Positions 43,920-52,626 are shown, counted from the stretch's first letter. The stretch is DNA of 64,000 nucleotides from Bacteroidales bacterium (GCA_017960905.1 JAGCYH010000002.1:25363-89362); one strand, 5' to 3'. Numbers and translations: made by a program. The notes: generated from the sequence alone by a model not told the origin.

Positions 43920-45341
43920 TCAAAACAGATCCTCGGCCGTAAGTTGGTTTTGCACTACCCCCGCGTATTGGTTTTCCACTATGCCATAGGTAGTTATCAT
44001 TGTAACGAAGATAGTTTTCTTTGTGCCGGTCTCCTGGCGGAAGATGGCCACTTTGTTACGTATTTTGTCGGCATAGTCGGCGGTGATGACAAATTTCTCT
44101 GTCGAGAATTTTATCTCGCAGATGTTGACCACATTGTCGGCGCGGTCTATCACCATGTCTATCTGTGCGCCGCCAAGGTTTTTACGGCTTCGCCATTGGT
44201 ATATGTTGGTTTCGATGCCGGCAATTTTCATTTTTTCCAGTATTTGTGCGCTGTTGTGTATGCACACCTGTTCGAAGGCCAGCCCGGCCCACGTGTTGAG
44301 TTTTGGCGTTTTTGCCATTTTGCTCCACGCGCCGCTGCCCGCGGCGCCTTTGTCGTGCAAGAAACGGAGATAAAACAACGTGTAAAAATCATCAAGTTTG
44401 TAGAGCGCGTTTTTTACCGACGAATGTGGCGGAATAGTTTTCCCCACTAATCCGCAGAGCTGCAAGTTGTTAAGTATTTCTGTCAGTGCGCCGCCGCTGT
44501 TCTGCTTGGTAGCTCCTATTATCTCTTGGCGTGTAAGCCCTTTCGACTTTGAGCCAAGTACTTCCACCATTTTGATATATTTCTGATGGTTTGAAAACAG
44601 CGACGAATACATCAGGTGAAACTCGTCTTTGAGTGGCGAGACTTCGTTAAAAAACAGATAGTCAATATTTTGGCTTACGCTCAGACCTTTCTTCAGCAGA
44701 GTCCAGTAAAACGGAACCCCACCCAACGCCATATAATACGATATGATGTCGTACTTTTCGCACGTGATGCCTTTTTGCACCAGAATCTGTCCGCAGTCGG
44801 CAACCGACAGCGGCATTACCCTTATGCGGCGTGTAACGCGGTTGTGAAGTCCGCCCTTGTTGTTAATCAACTTGCTTACTATCCACGATGTGGCTGAGCC
44901 GCAGGCTATTAGCATTATGTCGTTGCGTTTCGATGCCCATCCGTTCCAAAAATGCTCAAACGACGACAGAAAATCCGATTTTGGCGTGTCCATCCACGGC
45001 ATCTCGTCAATGAATATTACTTTCTTCTGTACATCGTCCATCGTCTCCAGCTGCCCGATAAGTTGGTTGAGGGCAGTCAGCCAGTTGTCGGCCAATGGAA
45101 AGTCGCGCATGAACTGACGCGACATCTCTATGTTGAAATTCAGAAGTTGGTTTTTGGTAGGCGCGTTTGCCAGCGCAGTAATCGAAAACGTCATTCTTCC
45201 GCCAAAAACGCGGTCGATAAGGAACGTTTTGCCAATGCGACGCCTTCCGTAGACTGCCACAAACTCCGATTTGTCGGAGCTGTAAATGTCCTCCAACTCC
45301 TCTACATACTCATTTCTGCCTATCAATTGGTTCATAATCAT
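43920..45341 (-). CDS. ATPase with C-terminal PD-(D/E)XK-like domain, flanked by palindrome arrays
   Basis: 473 residues (MNQLIGRNEYVEEL; the ATG two codons into the ORF is an equally good start). AAA/STAND-like ATPase of the DUF234-containing type: Walker A YGRRRIGKTFL (~33), Walker B VIFIDEMPWMD (~105), sensor-like IACGSATSW. A winged-helix part follows (~265-320), then a C-terminal nuclease-like domain with QIDMVIDRAD and NICEIKFS, giving the D...E-x-K pattern of the PD-(D/E)XK fold. Function unknown in general for this family. Both ends of the gene abut arrays of the same 52-bp palindrome, which suggests a repeat-associated or mobile unit. Confidence 0.8.
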   Translation of the reverse strand: MIMNQLIGRNEYVEELEDIYSSDKSEFVAVYGRRRIGKTFLIDRVFGGRMTFSITALANAPTKNQLLNFNIEMSRQFMRDFPLADNWLTALNQLIGQLETMDDVQKKVIFIDEMPWMDTPKSDFLSSFEHFWNGWASKRNDIMLIACGSATSWIVSKLINNKGGLHNRVTRRIRVMPLSVADCGQILVQKGITCEKYDIISYYMALGGVPFYWTLLKKGLSVSQNIDYLFFNEVSPLKDEFHLMYSSLFSNHQKYIKMVEVLGSKSKGLTRQEIIGATKQNSGGALTEILNNLQLCGLVGKTIPPHSSVKNALYKLDDFYTLFYLRFLHDKGAAGSGAWSKMAKTPKLNTWAGLAFEQVCIHNSAQILEKMKIAGIETNIYQWRSRKNLGGAQIDMVIDRADNVVNICEIKFSTEKFVITADYADKIRNKVAIFRQETGTKKTIFVTMITTYGIVENQYAGVVQNQLTAEDLF

Positions 45342-45355
45342 AATGTTTTATGCCG

Positions 45356-45363
45356 CAAATATA
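45356..45363 (-). promoter_or_regulatory. -7 box TATATTTG of the ATPase gene
   Basis: TAnnTTTG on the - strand, 14 bp before the start codon. The -33 position falls inside the first unit of the right array, which has no TTTG at the normal distance; the array may therefore affect transcription of the gene. Confidence 0.5.
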
Positions 45364-45375
45364 ACATTGTTTTTT

Positions 45376-45548
45376 CATATTTGGCGGAAAATATCCATCA
45401 AAATCCGCCAAATCTGCATTTTTTTCTCAGATTTGGCGGAAAATGCATATTAAAATCCGCCAAATCTGTATTTTTTTATCAGATTTGGCGGAAAACGTAT
45501 ATCAAAATCCGCCAAATCTGCAATTTTTTGTCAGATTTGGCGGAAAAT
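45376..45548. repeat. Right array of 52-bp-period palindromes (3.5 units)
   Basis: Units at 45376-45416, 45428-45468, 45480-45520 and a half unit 45532-45548, in the same orientation and with the same 52-bp period as the left array. Variation sits mainly in the loop (ATCCAT, GCATAT, CGTATA) while stem arms stay intact. The gap 45342-45719 contains no gene. Confidence 0.9.
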
Positions 45549-45571
45549 AGTCAGTCATGATGTGAATATAC

Positions 45572-45606
45572 CCAACATTCGCTGCAAATTTTGCAGCGAA
45601 TGTTGG
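45572..45606. repeat. Long perfect inverted repeat
   Basis: CCAACATTCGCTGCAA (45572-45587) with its exact complement ending at 45606, only three bases between arms. No T tract on either side. Located just after the right array. Confidence 0.8.
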
Positions 45607-45685
45607 CATAATTCACTTCATTTGTGTATTTCTTCAAAAGGAATCTGGGGGAAATAGATGTTTTTTTGCGGTTCCGCCCAGTTTA

Positions 45686-45710
45686 ATTGCGAACGCACTG
45701 CGTTCGCAAT
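45686..45710. repeat. Perfect palindrome near the 3' end of the 45720 gene
   Basis: ATTGCGAACGCA (45686-45697), one central C, TGCGTTCGCAAT (45699-45710). It lies 9 bp beyond the stop of the - strand gene; no T run follows, so a classical terminator is not supported. Confidence 0.75.
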
Positions 45711-45719
45711 ACCCTCTTC

Positions 45720-47129
45720 CTACCTTATTTCCAGCTTGCCGCCTTTGATAACTATGCCTTTGTAGTCGGGGCCGACTTTCTGGCCTTGCAGGTTGTACAG
45801 AATGTCGTCGGTAGGGGTGCCGGCTTTAAGTGTGCCGACGCCTGTTGGCTGCGTGCTCTCTTGTATGTCGGTCAGAACCATGTAGATGTTGGTACCGCTC
45901 TGAACGTAAACCAGAAAAGCATTTATACTCACATATTTATCTATGTAATTATTTAGTATGGTTGCCGATTTCGGTTGCAGAATAATACATTTTGCGCTTT
46001 CCAAACCAGTTACCTCCAATACATTTTTCGAATCCTCTTTCTTTAGTTTGCCTTCTGTTGTAATATATTTAATATCAGTCTGTTGTAGCCAGTCGGTCAT
46101 ATATTGCTTGTCGGCGGTTTCAGGCGAGAGAGGGTCGAGGTCGTCAAGAGTTATCTCATTGTATGTGGCTTTTTTGTCGAATGTCTTTTTCCCGTTGCTC
46201 TGTTTAAGATAGCCAAAGATGCTTAGTTGTGTGCCAACCGAATATCCGTGCGACGCCTTGGTGCAATACACGAAGCTGGTGTTGTCGCGCACTACAAACG
46301 CATCGCTTGTTATGGCTGCCACTTCGCCTTCTACTAGGCATGGTACATCGGTGCTATGCGACTGGATTCCCGACAGCGGAGTCGGTTCTGCGCGTGTAAC
46401 CGTCAAAGCAGCTATGCTGCTTTGCACTTCGCCGTTTATCGCAATAGCCTTTATCACAGTAGTTTGGGTAAGATTGATGGACCCTTGGTAAAGCGTCGAT
46501 TCGGCTGTCGGGTCCGAACCGTCGATAGTATATTTTATTTCCCATCCTTCGATGGCAGACATCTCTACTTCAATGCTGTACGCATATATGGTGTCTGGGA
46601 TGTTGAATGTCGGCGCGAAGGCGTCGCACTTTTTGAAAAGTGATACACTGCCGCTTGCGTAGCATGAAAAACCGACCTCTTTATTCCTTCTCAATATACT
46701 ATTATTTCCTGCCTCTTTATTGTGCTTACTTGTAAATATGTAAGTATCAGATACTTCCCATTTTGATTTTTCGGTCACTGTTTCCGAAAAGGTATTCATG
46801 TTACTAGTTTTGTTACCTGTGACGGCTGCATATTTCTTTACGTCGTCGTTGTAGATGGTCCAGTCGCCGTCGCTCTGAGCTATGTGCCATATTATTGAGC
46901 CGTCGCTGGTTGTAATGATGTTGTTGGCGACTGCCACATCGGCCATGTCGAACCGTCCATTTGTAACTGACGCCATCATGGCTTTTGCATCGTTATCAAC
47001 AATAAGGTAATCGCCCTCGACGAGTGCGCCGGTGTATTTTTCGAATTGAATGTTATCTTCGGCTTGAATATTGCTCGCCATGGCGAGTAAACAAGCTGAA
47101 ATGCAGGTAGTTAATGTAGTCTTGTTCAT
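45720..47129 (-). CDS. Secreted protein with chitobiase-like repeat and C-terminal sorting-like tail
   Basis: 469 residues. Signal peptide (MNKTTLTTCISACLLAMASNIQAED). Segments: an N-terminal region with no clear family (~30-165), a chitobiase/FN3-like strand block (WEIKYTIDGSDPTAESTLYQG, ~200-235), an OB-fold-like region (VEGEVAAITSDAFVVRDNTS, ~270-410), and a tail DDILYNLQGQKVGPDYKGI ending in GGKLEIR. That tail resembles the short C-terminal cassette found on many secreted Bacteroidales proteins (YNLNGQRV ... KGIYI). Likely exported to the cell surface; no catalytic residues seen. Confidence 0.7.
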   Translation of the reverse strand: MNKTTLTTCISACLLAMASNIQAEDNIQFEKYTGALVEGDYLIVDNDAKAMMASVTNGRFDMADVAVANNIITTSDGSIIWHIAQSDGDWTIYNDDVKKYAAVTGNKTSNMNTFSETVTEKSKWEVSDTYIFTSKHNKEAGNNSILRRNKEVGFSCYASGSVSLFKKCDAFAPTFNIPDTIYAYSIEVEMSAIEGWEIKYTIDGSDPTAESTLYQGSINLTQTTVIKAIAINGEVQSSIAALTVTRAEPTPLSGIQSHSTDVPCLVEGEVAAITSDAFVVRDNTSFVYCTKASHGYSVGTQLSIFGYLKQSNGKKTFDKKATYNEITLDDLDPLSPETADKQYMTDWLQQTDIKYITTEGKLKKEDSKNVLEVTGLESAKCIILQPKSATILNNYIDKYVSINAFLVYVQSGTNIYMVLTDIQESTQPTGVGTLKAGTPTDDILYNLQGQKVGPDYKGIVIKGGKLEIR

Positions 47130-47182
47130 AATGTTTTGTTTTTCGTAAAGATAGTCTGTTTTTTTTCAACTTCCAAAATAAA

Positions 47183-47219
47183 ACGGCGGAATCGATGAAT
47201 TTTGCGTCGATTCCGCCGT
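47183..47219 (-). terminator. Terminator after the 47243 gene (- strand)
   Basis: ACGGCGGAATCGA (47183-47195) pairs with TCGATTCCGCCGT (47207-47219); on the - strand a T-rich run (TTTATTTT) follows. It closes the MurU/M23/membrane-protein operon. Confidence 0.8.
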
Positions 47220-47242
47220 CATATTTTGTTTGTCTGCTATGG

Positions 47243-47743
47243 TTATTCGTTGCCTTTGTGTCTGTTTTCCAATGCTTTAATGTACTTCAGGCACAGCAGA
47301 AGCGGTATTGCGCCTATGATGCCGAACGAACAGTCGATAAGGCGCCAGTAGGGTGGTATCTGCCTGATTATGCCGCAGATAAGTGCCAGCGGCAGAATTG
47401 CCGCGCACGCTATCAGACCCCATTGTATTACCCATTTGTTGCCTATCGGGTCGCGGTACGGGCCTATGAAAAGCAGCGCAATGACTATGTGTGCAAAGGC
47501 CAGCCAGTCGTAGCCGTAGGCTATTTGCGGTGCCTTTTGGTTCATCTCGGTGAAACTCTCTTTTGTCGATTGCAGAAAATGCGCTATCGATGTGTTTTCG
47601 GCATCGGAATCGATGCCGAAGACGGAGCAGAGCGTTGTCAGCTCAGTCTCGATGGCGAATGCCGTCGCGCCCGAGATTACCAGTGCCGCCATGAAAATGG
47701 CGAGCAGGCAGCGTATCTTCCGCAATTCGTCGAACCGGCTCAT
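47243..47743 (-). CDS. Four-helix membrane protein, hypothetical
   Basis: The start at 47743 (MSRFDELRKIRCLLAIF) leaves a 10-bp gap after the upstream gene; the longer frame would overlap it by 38 bp. 166 residues with four membrane helices (LLAIFMAALVISGATAFAI; WLAFAHIVIALLFIG; WGLIACAAILPLALICGII; IGAIPLLLCLKYI). No known domain recognised. A charged loop between helices 1 and 2 probably faces the periplasm. Encoded directly behind an M23-like peptidase and a MurU-like gene, so a role near the envelope is possible but not shown. Confidence 0.65.
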   Translation of the reverse strand: MSRFDELRKIRCLLAIFMAALVISGATAFAIETELTTLCSVFGIDSDAENTSIAHFLQSTKESFTEMNQKAPQIAYGYDWLAFAHIVIALLFIGPYRDPIGNKWVIQWGLIACAAILPLALICGIIRQIPPYWRLIDCSFGIIGAIPLLLCLKYIKALENRHKGNE

Positions 47744-47753
47744 ATACAGATGG

Positions 47754-49436
47754 TTACTTCGTCGTAAAATCCCATTCGAAAACTGTCTCATTGCCGCACG
47801 TGTCCTCTACCACGGCCTTCAGCTTGTGCTTGCCGGCCTTCAGGTTGAGCTTGTCGACGCGCGAGATGAGGCGCGTGTTTTTGTAGTCGTACTGGAAGAG
47901 TTTCCACTCGTCGTTGATGTAGCAGTTGTATTTGTCGATGCCGCTCATGTCGTCGGCAAGGCCCACCATGACGCTGTTTTTGCCCACAAGGTCGGTGCGT
48001 GTGTTCTTCGAGAACACCTTGGGTGCTATGGTGTCGACGGCTATTACGTAGTCGCCAAGCGACTGCGTCTTGAGCGTTACGTTTCCGCCCTCGTAAGTGC
48101 CGCCTGCGTACGATATTTTGTTTTTGCTATTCAGCTGAGCAGCAAATACTTGCTGCGGCTTCACGGTGCGCCCGATAAGTTTTTTAATCGTTGGCGGTAC
48201 CGGAATGGTTATAGTGGCTTTCTTCTGTAGCGGAATGCGCTCACTGCCAACAGAATACACAGGTTGCGAGTATGTCTTTGAGTTCGATGTCGAAATGCTT
48301 ATGTACTCGTCGCGATAGAGCGACGAGGATGGTATCAGCACGCTGGCGTTGAGTGTGTCGATGGCCCACGTCTTGTCCCAACTGACCTTATAACCAGCGT
48401 GTTGGCGCGTCTTGGCGTTTGCGTTTTTCTTGCCCGCAACCGTGAAACGCACTTCGGTTTTGTTGCCGGCAAAGTCTTTCAGTACGTAACGCATTTTGCG
48501 TTCTTCGCCTGCCGAAATGTTGAAATCGTTTTGCGCATTGTAAATGCGCAAACGATTGTTAGGTTCGACGAAACTCTTCTGAATGTATCGTTTGTTTGTC
48601 TGATATTCAGCATAATCAATAAAGCTGTTTATGTATCGTGTCTCGTCGAAGTGAAATCTGTCGAGTCTCGACTGAAACAGCAGGTCGTCGCCGTCGTAGA
48701 GCGACACTTCGACAACACCGCACGGACGGCGGCCGCCGGTGAAGAAGTCGTTGGCGTGAATGCCGAATCCGATACGGCCGCAGGCCTGTATCGTCTTGTC
48801 GGCTATCTCGTTGAGCTTGAAGTATTTATCTGCGCATTCGCCCGATACTTGCGAGTTGTCGTCTATGGCATAAATCTTTATGCCATAGACAGTTGGCGCA
48901 ACGTTGTCGGTTATTTTCGGCAGATATGCCAGCGGATTGAGAGGCTCTTCGCTCTCGGTGTCGCGCACCTCGAACTGCAGGTGCGGACCGCCCGAGCCGC
49001 CTGTGTTGCCCGAGTAGGCCACCACTTCGCCGCGCTTCACGGTGATGAGGTCTTTGGGCAGGTTCTCGTAATCGACGGTGAACGACTTGCGGCGGTACTG
49101 CTCGGCGGTTATCACCGAGTCGATTTTCGGGGCGTACGAGTTCAAGTGCGCATACACCGTCGTATTGCCGTCATAATGAGTGATATAGAGCGCATGGCCG
49201 TAACCGTAGGCCGACACGTTGATGCGCGACACGTAGCCGTCGGCTACGGCGCGCACTGCAATGCCTGTGGCACCGCTCGTGGTGATGTCGATGCCCGAGT
49301 GAAAGTGGTTGGCGCGCAGCTCGGCGTACGACGCGCTCAAAAGCGGCTGTATGTCCATCGGCTGCTGATATTTTGTTTGTGCGCGTAATACGCTTATTGA
49401 TAGTAAAATAGCAATTGTCAGTGCAATTCTTTTCAT
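47754..49436 (-). CDS. M23-family (LytM-like) peptidase homologue with altered zinc ligand
   Basis: 560 residues. Signal peptide (MKRIALTIAILLSISVLRAQ), then the LytM domain: HFHSGID gives the first zinc ligands His46 and Asp50, VYAHL gives His97, but the late HxH motif reads GPHLQFE (His152, Gln154), so the last zinc ligand is Gln. The remaining ~390 residues are strand-rich, Ig-like regions. M23 enzymes cut peptidoglycan cross-bridges in the periplasm; the Gln could mean a regulatory, non-catalytic LytM protein. 16 bp after the MurU-like gene. Confidence 0.82.
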   Translation of the reverse strand: MKRIALTIAILLSISVLRAQTKYQQPMDIQPLLSASYAELRANHFHSGIDITTSGATGIAVRAVADGYVSRINVSAYGYGHALYITHYDGNTTVYAHLNSYAPKIDSVITAEQYRRKSFTVDYENLPKDLITVKRGEVVAYSGNTGGSGGPHLQFEVRDTESEEPLNPLAYLPKITDNVAPTVYGIKIYAIDDNSQVSGECADKYFKLNEIADKTIQACGRIGFGIHANDFFTGGRRPCGVVEVSLYDGDDLLFQSRLDRFHFDETRYINSFIDYAEYQTNKRYIQKSFVEPNNRLRIYNAQNDFNISAGEERKMRYVLKDFAGNKTEVRFTVAGKKNANAKTRQHAGYKVSWDKTWAIDTLNASVLIPSSSLYRDEYISISTSNSKTYSQPVYSVGSERIPLQKKATITIPVPPTIKKLIGRTVKPQQVFAAQLNSKNKISYAGGTYEGGNVTLKTQSLGDYVIAVDTIAPKVFSKNTRTDLVGKNSVMVGLADDMSGIDKYNCYINDEWKLFQYDYKNTRLISRVDKLNLKAGKHKLKAVVEDTCGNETVFEWDFTTK

Positions 49437-49452
49437 CTTTTCTGAAGGTATA

Positions 49453-50187
49453 TTATTGTTGTCTGTTTTTCAAAAAATCTTCTGCCGTGCGCAGTTTTTC
49501 CACCGTGCCCACATCGAACCAGTAGCATTCGTCGGGAATCGTCGTTTCGCCTATGTTGTGTTCGGCTGCGCGTTGCAGATATGCGTCGATAATCGGAAAT
49601 TTGCTTACAGGAAGCATAGTTTTAAGCAGCTCAGTTTCAATTACATGAAAACCGCAAAATGCCGACTCGTGCAAGTTGTCGGCAGGGCGTGGCATCTTCA
49701 CTTCGCCCGATGTTTTGTTGGTCCACCCCGACAGGCGTCCGTCAGCATCGAAGAGCAACTGGCGTGTCGAAGGGCGTTGCTTGGTCAGCAGAGTGGCCTC
49801 TCGGCCACTCGCCTTGTGCTGCACTATAAGCCACTGCAGCGGCACGTCGCACAGCACATCGGCATTGCCCACCACTACAGCGTCGGAGTTGAACAGCGGC
49901 AGAGCCTTGGCGAGGCCGCCGCCAGTGTCGAGCAACTGGTCACTCTCGTCCGATATAATCAGTTCTGTATCAGGCCAATGCGAAGCGTTGGCTGATATGT
50001 AGTCTTTTATCTGTTGTGCGAAATGATGCACATTAATCACAATGCGTCGGATTTCCGCCTGGCGGAAATGCTCTATGGCGTGCGCCAGCAGAGGCCGCCC
50101 GCCCACTTCCACGAGCGCCTTCGGACGGTTGTCGGTAAGCGGTGCCAGCCGCGTGCCCAACCCTGCTGCGAATATCATTCCATTCAT
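49453..50187 (-). CDS. murU: MurU-like sugar-1-phosphate nucleotidyltransferase
   Basis: 244 residues. Nucleotidyltransferase signature GMIFAAGLGTRLAPLTDNRPKA (split here at the Pro: GLGTRLAP, then LTDNRPKALVEVGG), LDTGGGLAKAL and the VVGNADVLCD metal-binding Asp. The closest known type is MurU, which joins MurNAc-1-phosphate to UTP in peptidoglycan recycling; other sugar-nucleotide enzymes share these motifs, so the substrate is inferred. Fits its neighbour, a peptidoglycan peptidase homologue. No AmgK-like kinase is present in the window. Confidence 0.75.
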   Translation of the reverse strand: MNGMIFAAGLGTRLAPLTDNRPKALVEVGGRPLLAHAIEHFRQAEIRRIVINVHHFAQQIKDYISANASHWPDTELIISDESDQLLDTGGGLAKALPLFNSDAVVVGNADVLCDVPLQWLIVQHKASGREATLLTKQRPSTRQLLFDADGRLSGWTNKTSGEVKMPRPADNLHESAFCGFHVIETELLKTMLPVSKFPIIDAYLQRAAEHNIGETTIPDECYWFDVGTVEKLRTAEDFLKNRQQ

Positions 50188-50351
50188 TTGTCAGAGTGTT
50201 TGATTTCTCGCCGCAAAAGTAGCTATTTTTTGCCTAATAACGACCTTGCGGCAGATTAGTAAATCACCGAATAATAACAAATGCGCGTGTCATTTTAAAA
50301 AAATCACTGAAAAAATGCCGTTCACAACGATTGTTTTTTTGCGATATTTGG

Positions 50352-50359
50352 TACATTTG
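50352..50359 (+). promoter_or_regulatory. -7 box TACATTTG before the DUF1848 gene
   Basis: TAnnTTTG only 4 bp upstream of the chosen ATG at 50364, so the transcript would be nearly leaderless or start within the gene; weak support. Confidence 0.3.
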
Positions 50360-50363
50360 TAGC

Positions 50364-51428
50364 ATGGCACAGTGGAGAAAGGACAGAATACAGCTCGACA
50401 ACGGCGAATGGGCCGAAGTCCAGTTCCCCGTTATTGTTTCGGCAAGCCGAAGCACCGATATACCTGCGTTTTATGCCGATTGGTTTTTCAGCCGGCTCGC
50501 CAAAGGTTATTCGGCGTGGACTAACCCTTTCAATGGTGTGAAGAGTTACGTTGCTTACGCCGATACGCGTTTTATTGTCTTTTGGTCGAAAAACCCCGAG
50601 CCGCTGCTGCAACATCTTGATTATCTGAAAGAAAGAGGCATCAACTGCTATGTTCAGTTTACACTGAACGATTATGTCGCCGAGGGGCTTGAAAAACGAG
50701 TTCCAAGTCTCGACTTTCGTATAGCGACGTTCAAAAAACTGGTTGCCGCGCTTGGTCCAGGGCGCGTCATTTGGCGCTTCGACCCTCTTATTCTGACCGA
50801 TAAGATAACTGCCGACCACTTGCTGCGGAAAATCGAAAACATTGGCGACCAATTGTTCGGTTACACCGAAAAACTAGTCTTCAGCTTTGCCGACATCAAA
50901 GCATACAAAAAAGTGAAGGCAAACCTTGATAAGAACCACGTGGTGTATGCGGAATGGACTGAAAACCAGATGATTGATTTCGCTCGGCGGCTTGTGGCGC
51001 TCAACAAAGCCAAAGGCTGGAACTACGCCCTCGCCACTTGTGGCGAGGCGGCCAACCTCGACGGCGTAGAGCACAACCGCTGCGTCGACGACGACCTTAT
51101 GATACGTTTCGCGCACGACGACGCGAAACTTATGAAATTCCTTGGCGTAGAGATACATGACGTGGAAAACTCACTCTTCGGTGCCACTCAGTTGCCAGCA
51201 AACGCCATAATGATAAGCGACAGCAAATATGCGCTGAAGAACAAAAACAACCGCGACCATGGACAGCGCGCGGCTTGCGGTTGCATGGTGAGTAAAGACA
51301 TTGGCGAGTACAACACCTGCCCGCACCAGTGCGAGTATTGCTACGCCAACACGAGCAAAGAGATTGCGCTAGCGAACTGGAAAAACCATAATAACAACAA
51401 ATCCGCTGAAACTATTACAGGACAATGA
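50364..51428 (+). CDS. DUF1848 family protein, possible Fe-S protein
   Basis: 354 residues from the ATG at 50364 (MAQWRKDRIQL). Matches the DUF1848 layout: VIVSASRSTDIPAFYADWF near the start, FIVFWSKNPEPLL, VIWRFDPL, and a Cys-rich end (CGCMVSKDIGEYNTCPHQCEYCYAN) with the CxxxCxxC-like spacing expected for a 4Fe-4S cluster, as in photolyase-like/SplB relatives. The TIM-barrel-like pattern suggests a radical or repair-type enzyme, but no reaction is established to my knowledge. Upstream hairpins are absent; the gene stands alone before the LRR gene. Confidence 0.75.
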   Translation: MAQWRKDRIQLDNGEWAEVQFPVIVSASRSTDIPAFYADWFFSRLAKGYSAWTNPFNGVKSYVAYADTRFIVFWSKNPEPLLQHLDYLKERGINCYVQFTLNDYVAEGLEKRVPSLDFRIATFKKLVAALGPGRVIWRFDPLILTDKITADHLLRKIENIGDQLFGYTEKLVFSFADIKAYKKVKANLDKNHVVYAEWTENQMIDFARRLVALNKAKGWNYALATCGEAANLDGVEHNRCVDDDLMIRFAHDDAKLMKFLGVEIHDVENSLFGATQLPANAIMISDSKYALKNKNNRDHGQRAACGCMVSKDIGEYNTCPHQCEYCYANTSKEIALANWKNHNNNKSAETITGQ

Positions 51429-51489
51429 TTATAGAAGATACCACTACATACGCTTATAAACTTTGTGTATTGCAAAAATGACTTTTATT

Positions 51490-52617
51490 ATGGAGAATAA
51501 ACAAAAAACAAATGAATCAGTTAATTCCTCGAACGTGGAGTTAAAACTATCTACTGAGGTAACCGATGAAGATATTGTAAATGGCATAGAAGATGAGTTT
51601 GGCGTGGTTTACAGCGCTGATGGTCTGCGATTGCTTGGATGTGAAAACGAATGCATAACAGAATATAAAATCAATGAAGGGACAAAAGTTATTTGTGATG
51701 GAGCATTTAAGTGGTGCAAATCATTAAAATATATTTCACTTCCTGAAACGATTTTATTAATTGGTAATGTTTCTTTTATATGGTGCTTATCCTTACAAGA
51801 AATAACAATTCCGAAATCTGTTATCACTATTGGAAGTGGAGCATTTGCACAGTGTAACTCATTGCAACATATAAAGATAATAGATAATTTGCGGTTTGTT
51901 GTTGAGAATGATATGCTAATAGACGTCAAACGGCAAAAACTATTAGCATATTGGGGCAAGAAAAGTGACATTATTATCCCTGATACAATTAAAGAAATTG
52001 AAGAATCTGCATTTTGCAGAAGCAAATCGATGCATAAAATTACTATTCCCAATTCTGTTAAATCCATTAATGGTTGGGCATTTGAAGAATGTGAATCTTT
52101 GCAGCATATAATAATCCCTGACACAGTTACAACAATTGGTGTCGGTGCCTTTGACAAGTGCAAATCATTGAATCAAATCACAATTCCTAATAGTGTTACA
52201 TTTATAGATTATCTTGCATTTTGCTGTTGTGAATCGTTGAAGCAAATTAAACTTTCCGAAAGTATCACAAAAATCAGCAACCAATCATTCTCTTATTGCA
52301 AATCATTGGAAAATATTGTTATACCTAATTCGGTTACTGCAATTGATTATATGGCTTTTCATTATTGTGAATCACTACAGCAAATCACAATTCCTGAATC
52401 AGTCGTCAGTATAGGGAAATGGGCCTTCTTTGGTTGTAAATCCTTGCAGAAAATAACAATTCCCGATTCAGTAACAGAATTTGGGGAGGATGTTTTTTTT
52501 GCTTGTGAATCTTTACAACAAATCATAATTCCCAAAGGCACCACCGACAAATTCAAGAAAAGGCTGCCAAAGAAACTGTGGGATAAACTTTACTATCTGA
52601 AAAAAGCTGTGGAATAG
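51490..52617 (+). CDS. BspA-like leucine-rich repeat protein without signal peptide
   Basis: Start taken at 51490 (MENKQKTNESVN); two other in-frame ATGs lie up to 27 bp upstream. 375 residues. About twelve LRR_5/BspA-type repeats of ~23 residues with the pattern AFxxCxSLxxIxIPxSVxxI (e.g. AFEECESLQHIIIPDTV). BspA-like LRR proteins are usually surface adhesins, but no signal, lipobox or sorting tail is seen, so this one may be cytosolic. The gene is much more AT-rich than its neighbours, consistent with acquisition or repeat expansion. A 12-bp hairpin (52627-52653) follows the stop. Confidence 0.8.
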   Translation: MENKQKTNESVNSSNVELKLSTEVTDEDIVNGIEDEFGVVYSADGLRLLGCENECITEYKINEGTKVICDGAFKWCKSLKYISLPETILLIGNVSFIWCLSLQEITIPKSVITIGSGAFAQCNSLQHIKIIDNLRFVVENDMLIDVKRQKLLAYWGKKSDIIIPDTIKEIEESAFCRSKSMHKITIPNSVKSINGWAFEECESLQHIIIPDTVTTIGVGAFDKCKSLNQITIPNSVTFIDYLAFCCCESLKQIKLSESITKISNQSFSYCKSLENIVIPNSVTAIDYMAFHYCESLQQITIPESVVSIGKWAFFGCKSLQKITIPDSVTEFGEDVFFACESLQQIIIPKGTTDKFKKRLPKKLWDKLYYLKKAVE

Positions 52618-52626
52618 GAACACTAT

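Noticed and set aside
43743..44450. Open frame on the + strand through the left palindrome array and ATPase 3' end
   Set aside because: Period 52 is not a multiple of three, and it runs antisense to a well-supported ATPase gene.
43787..45548. CRISPR array
   Set aside because: Intervening 11-nt pieces are nearly the same T-rich linker, not variable spacers, and no cas genes are near.
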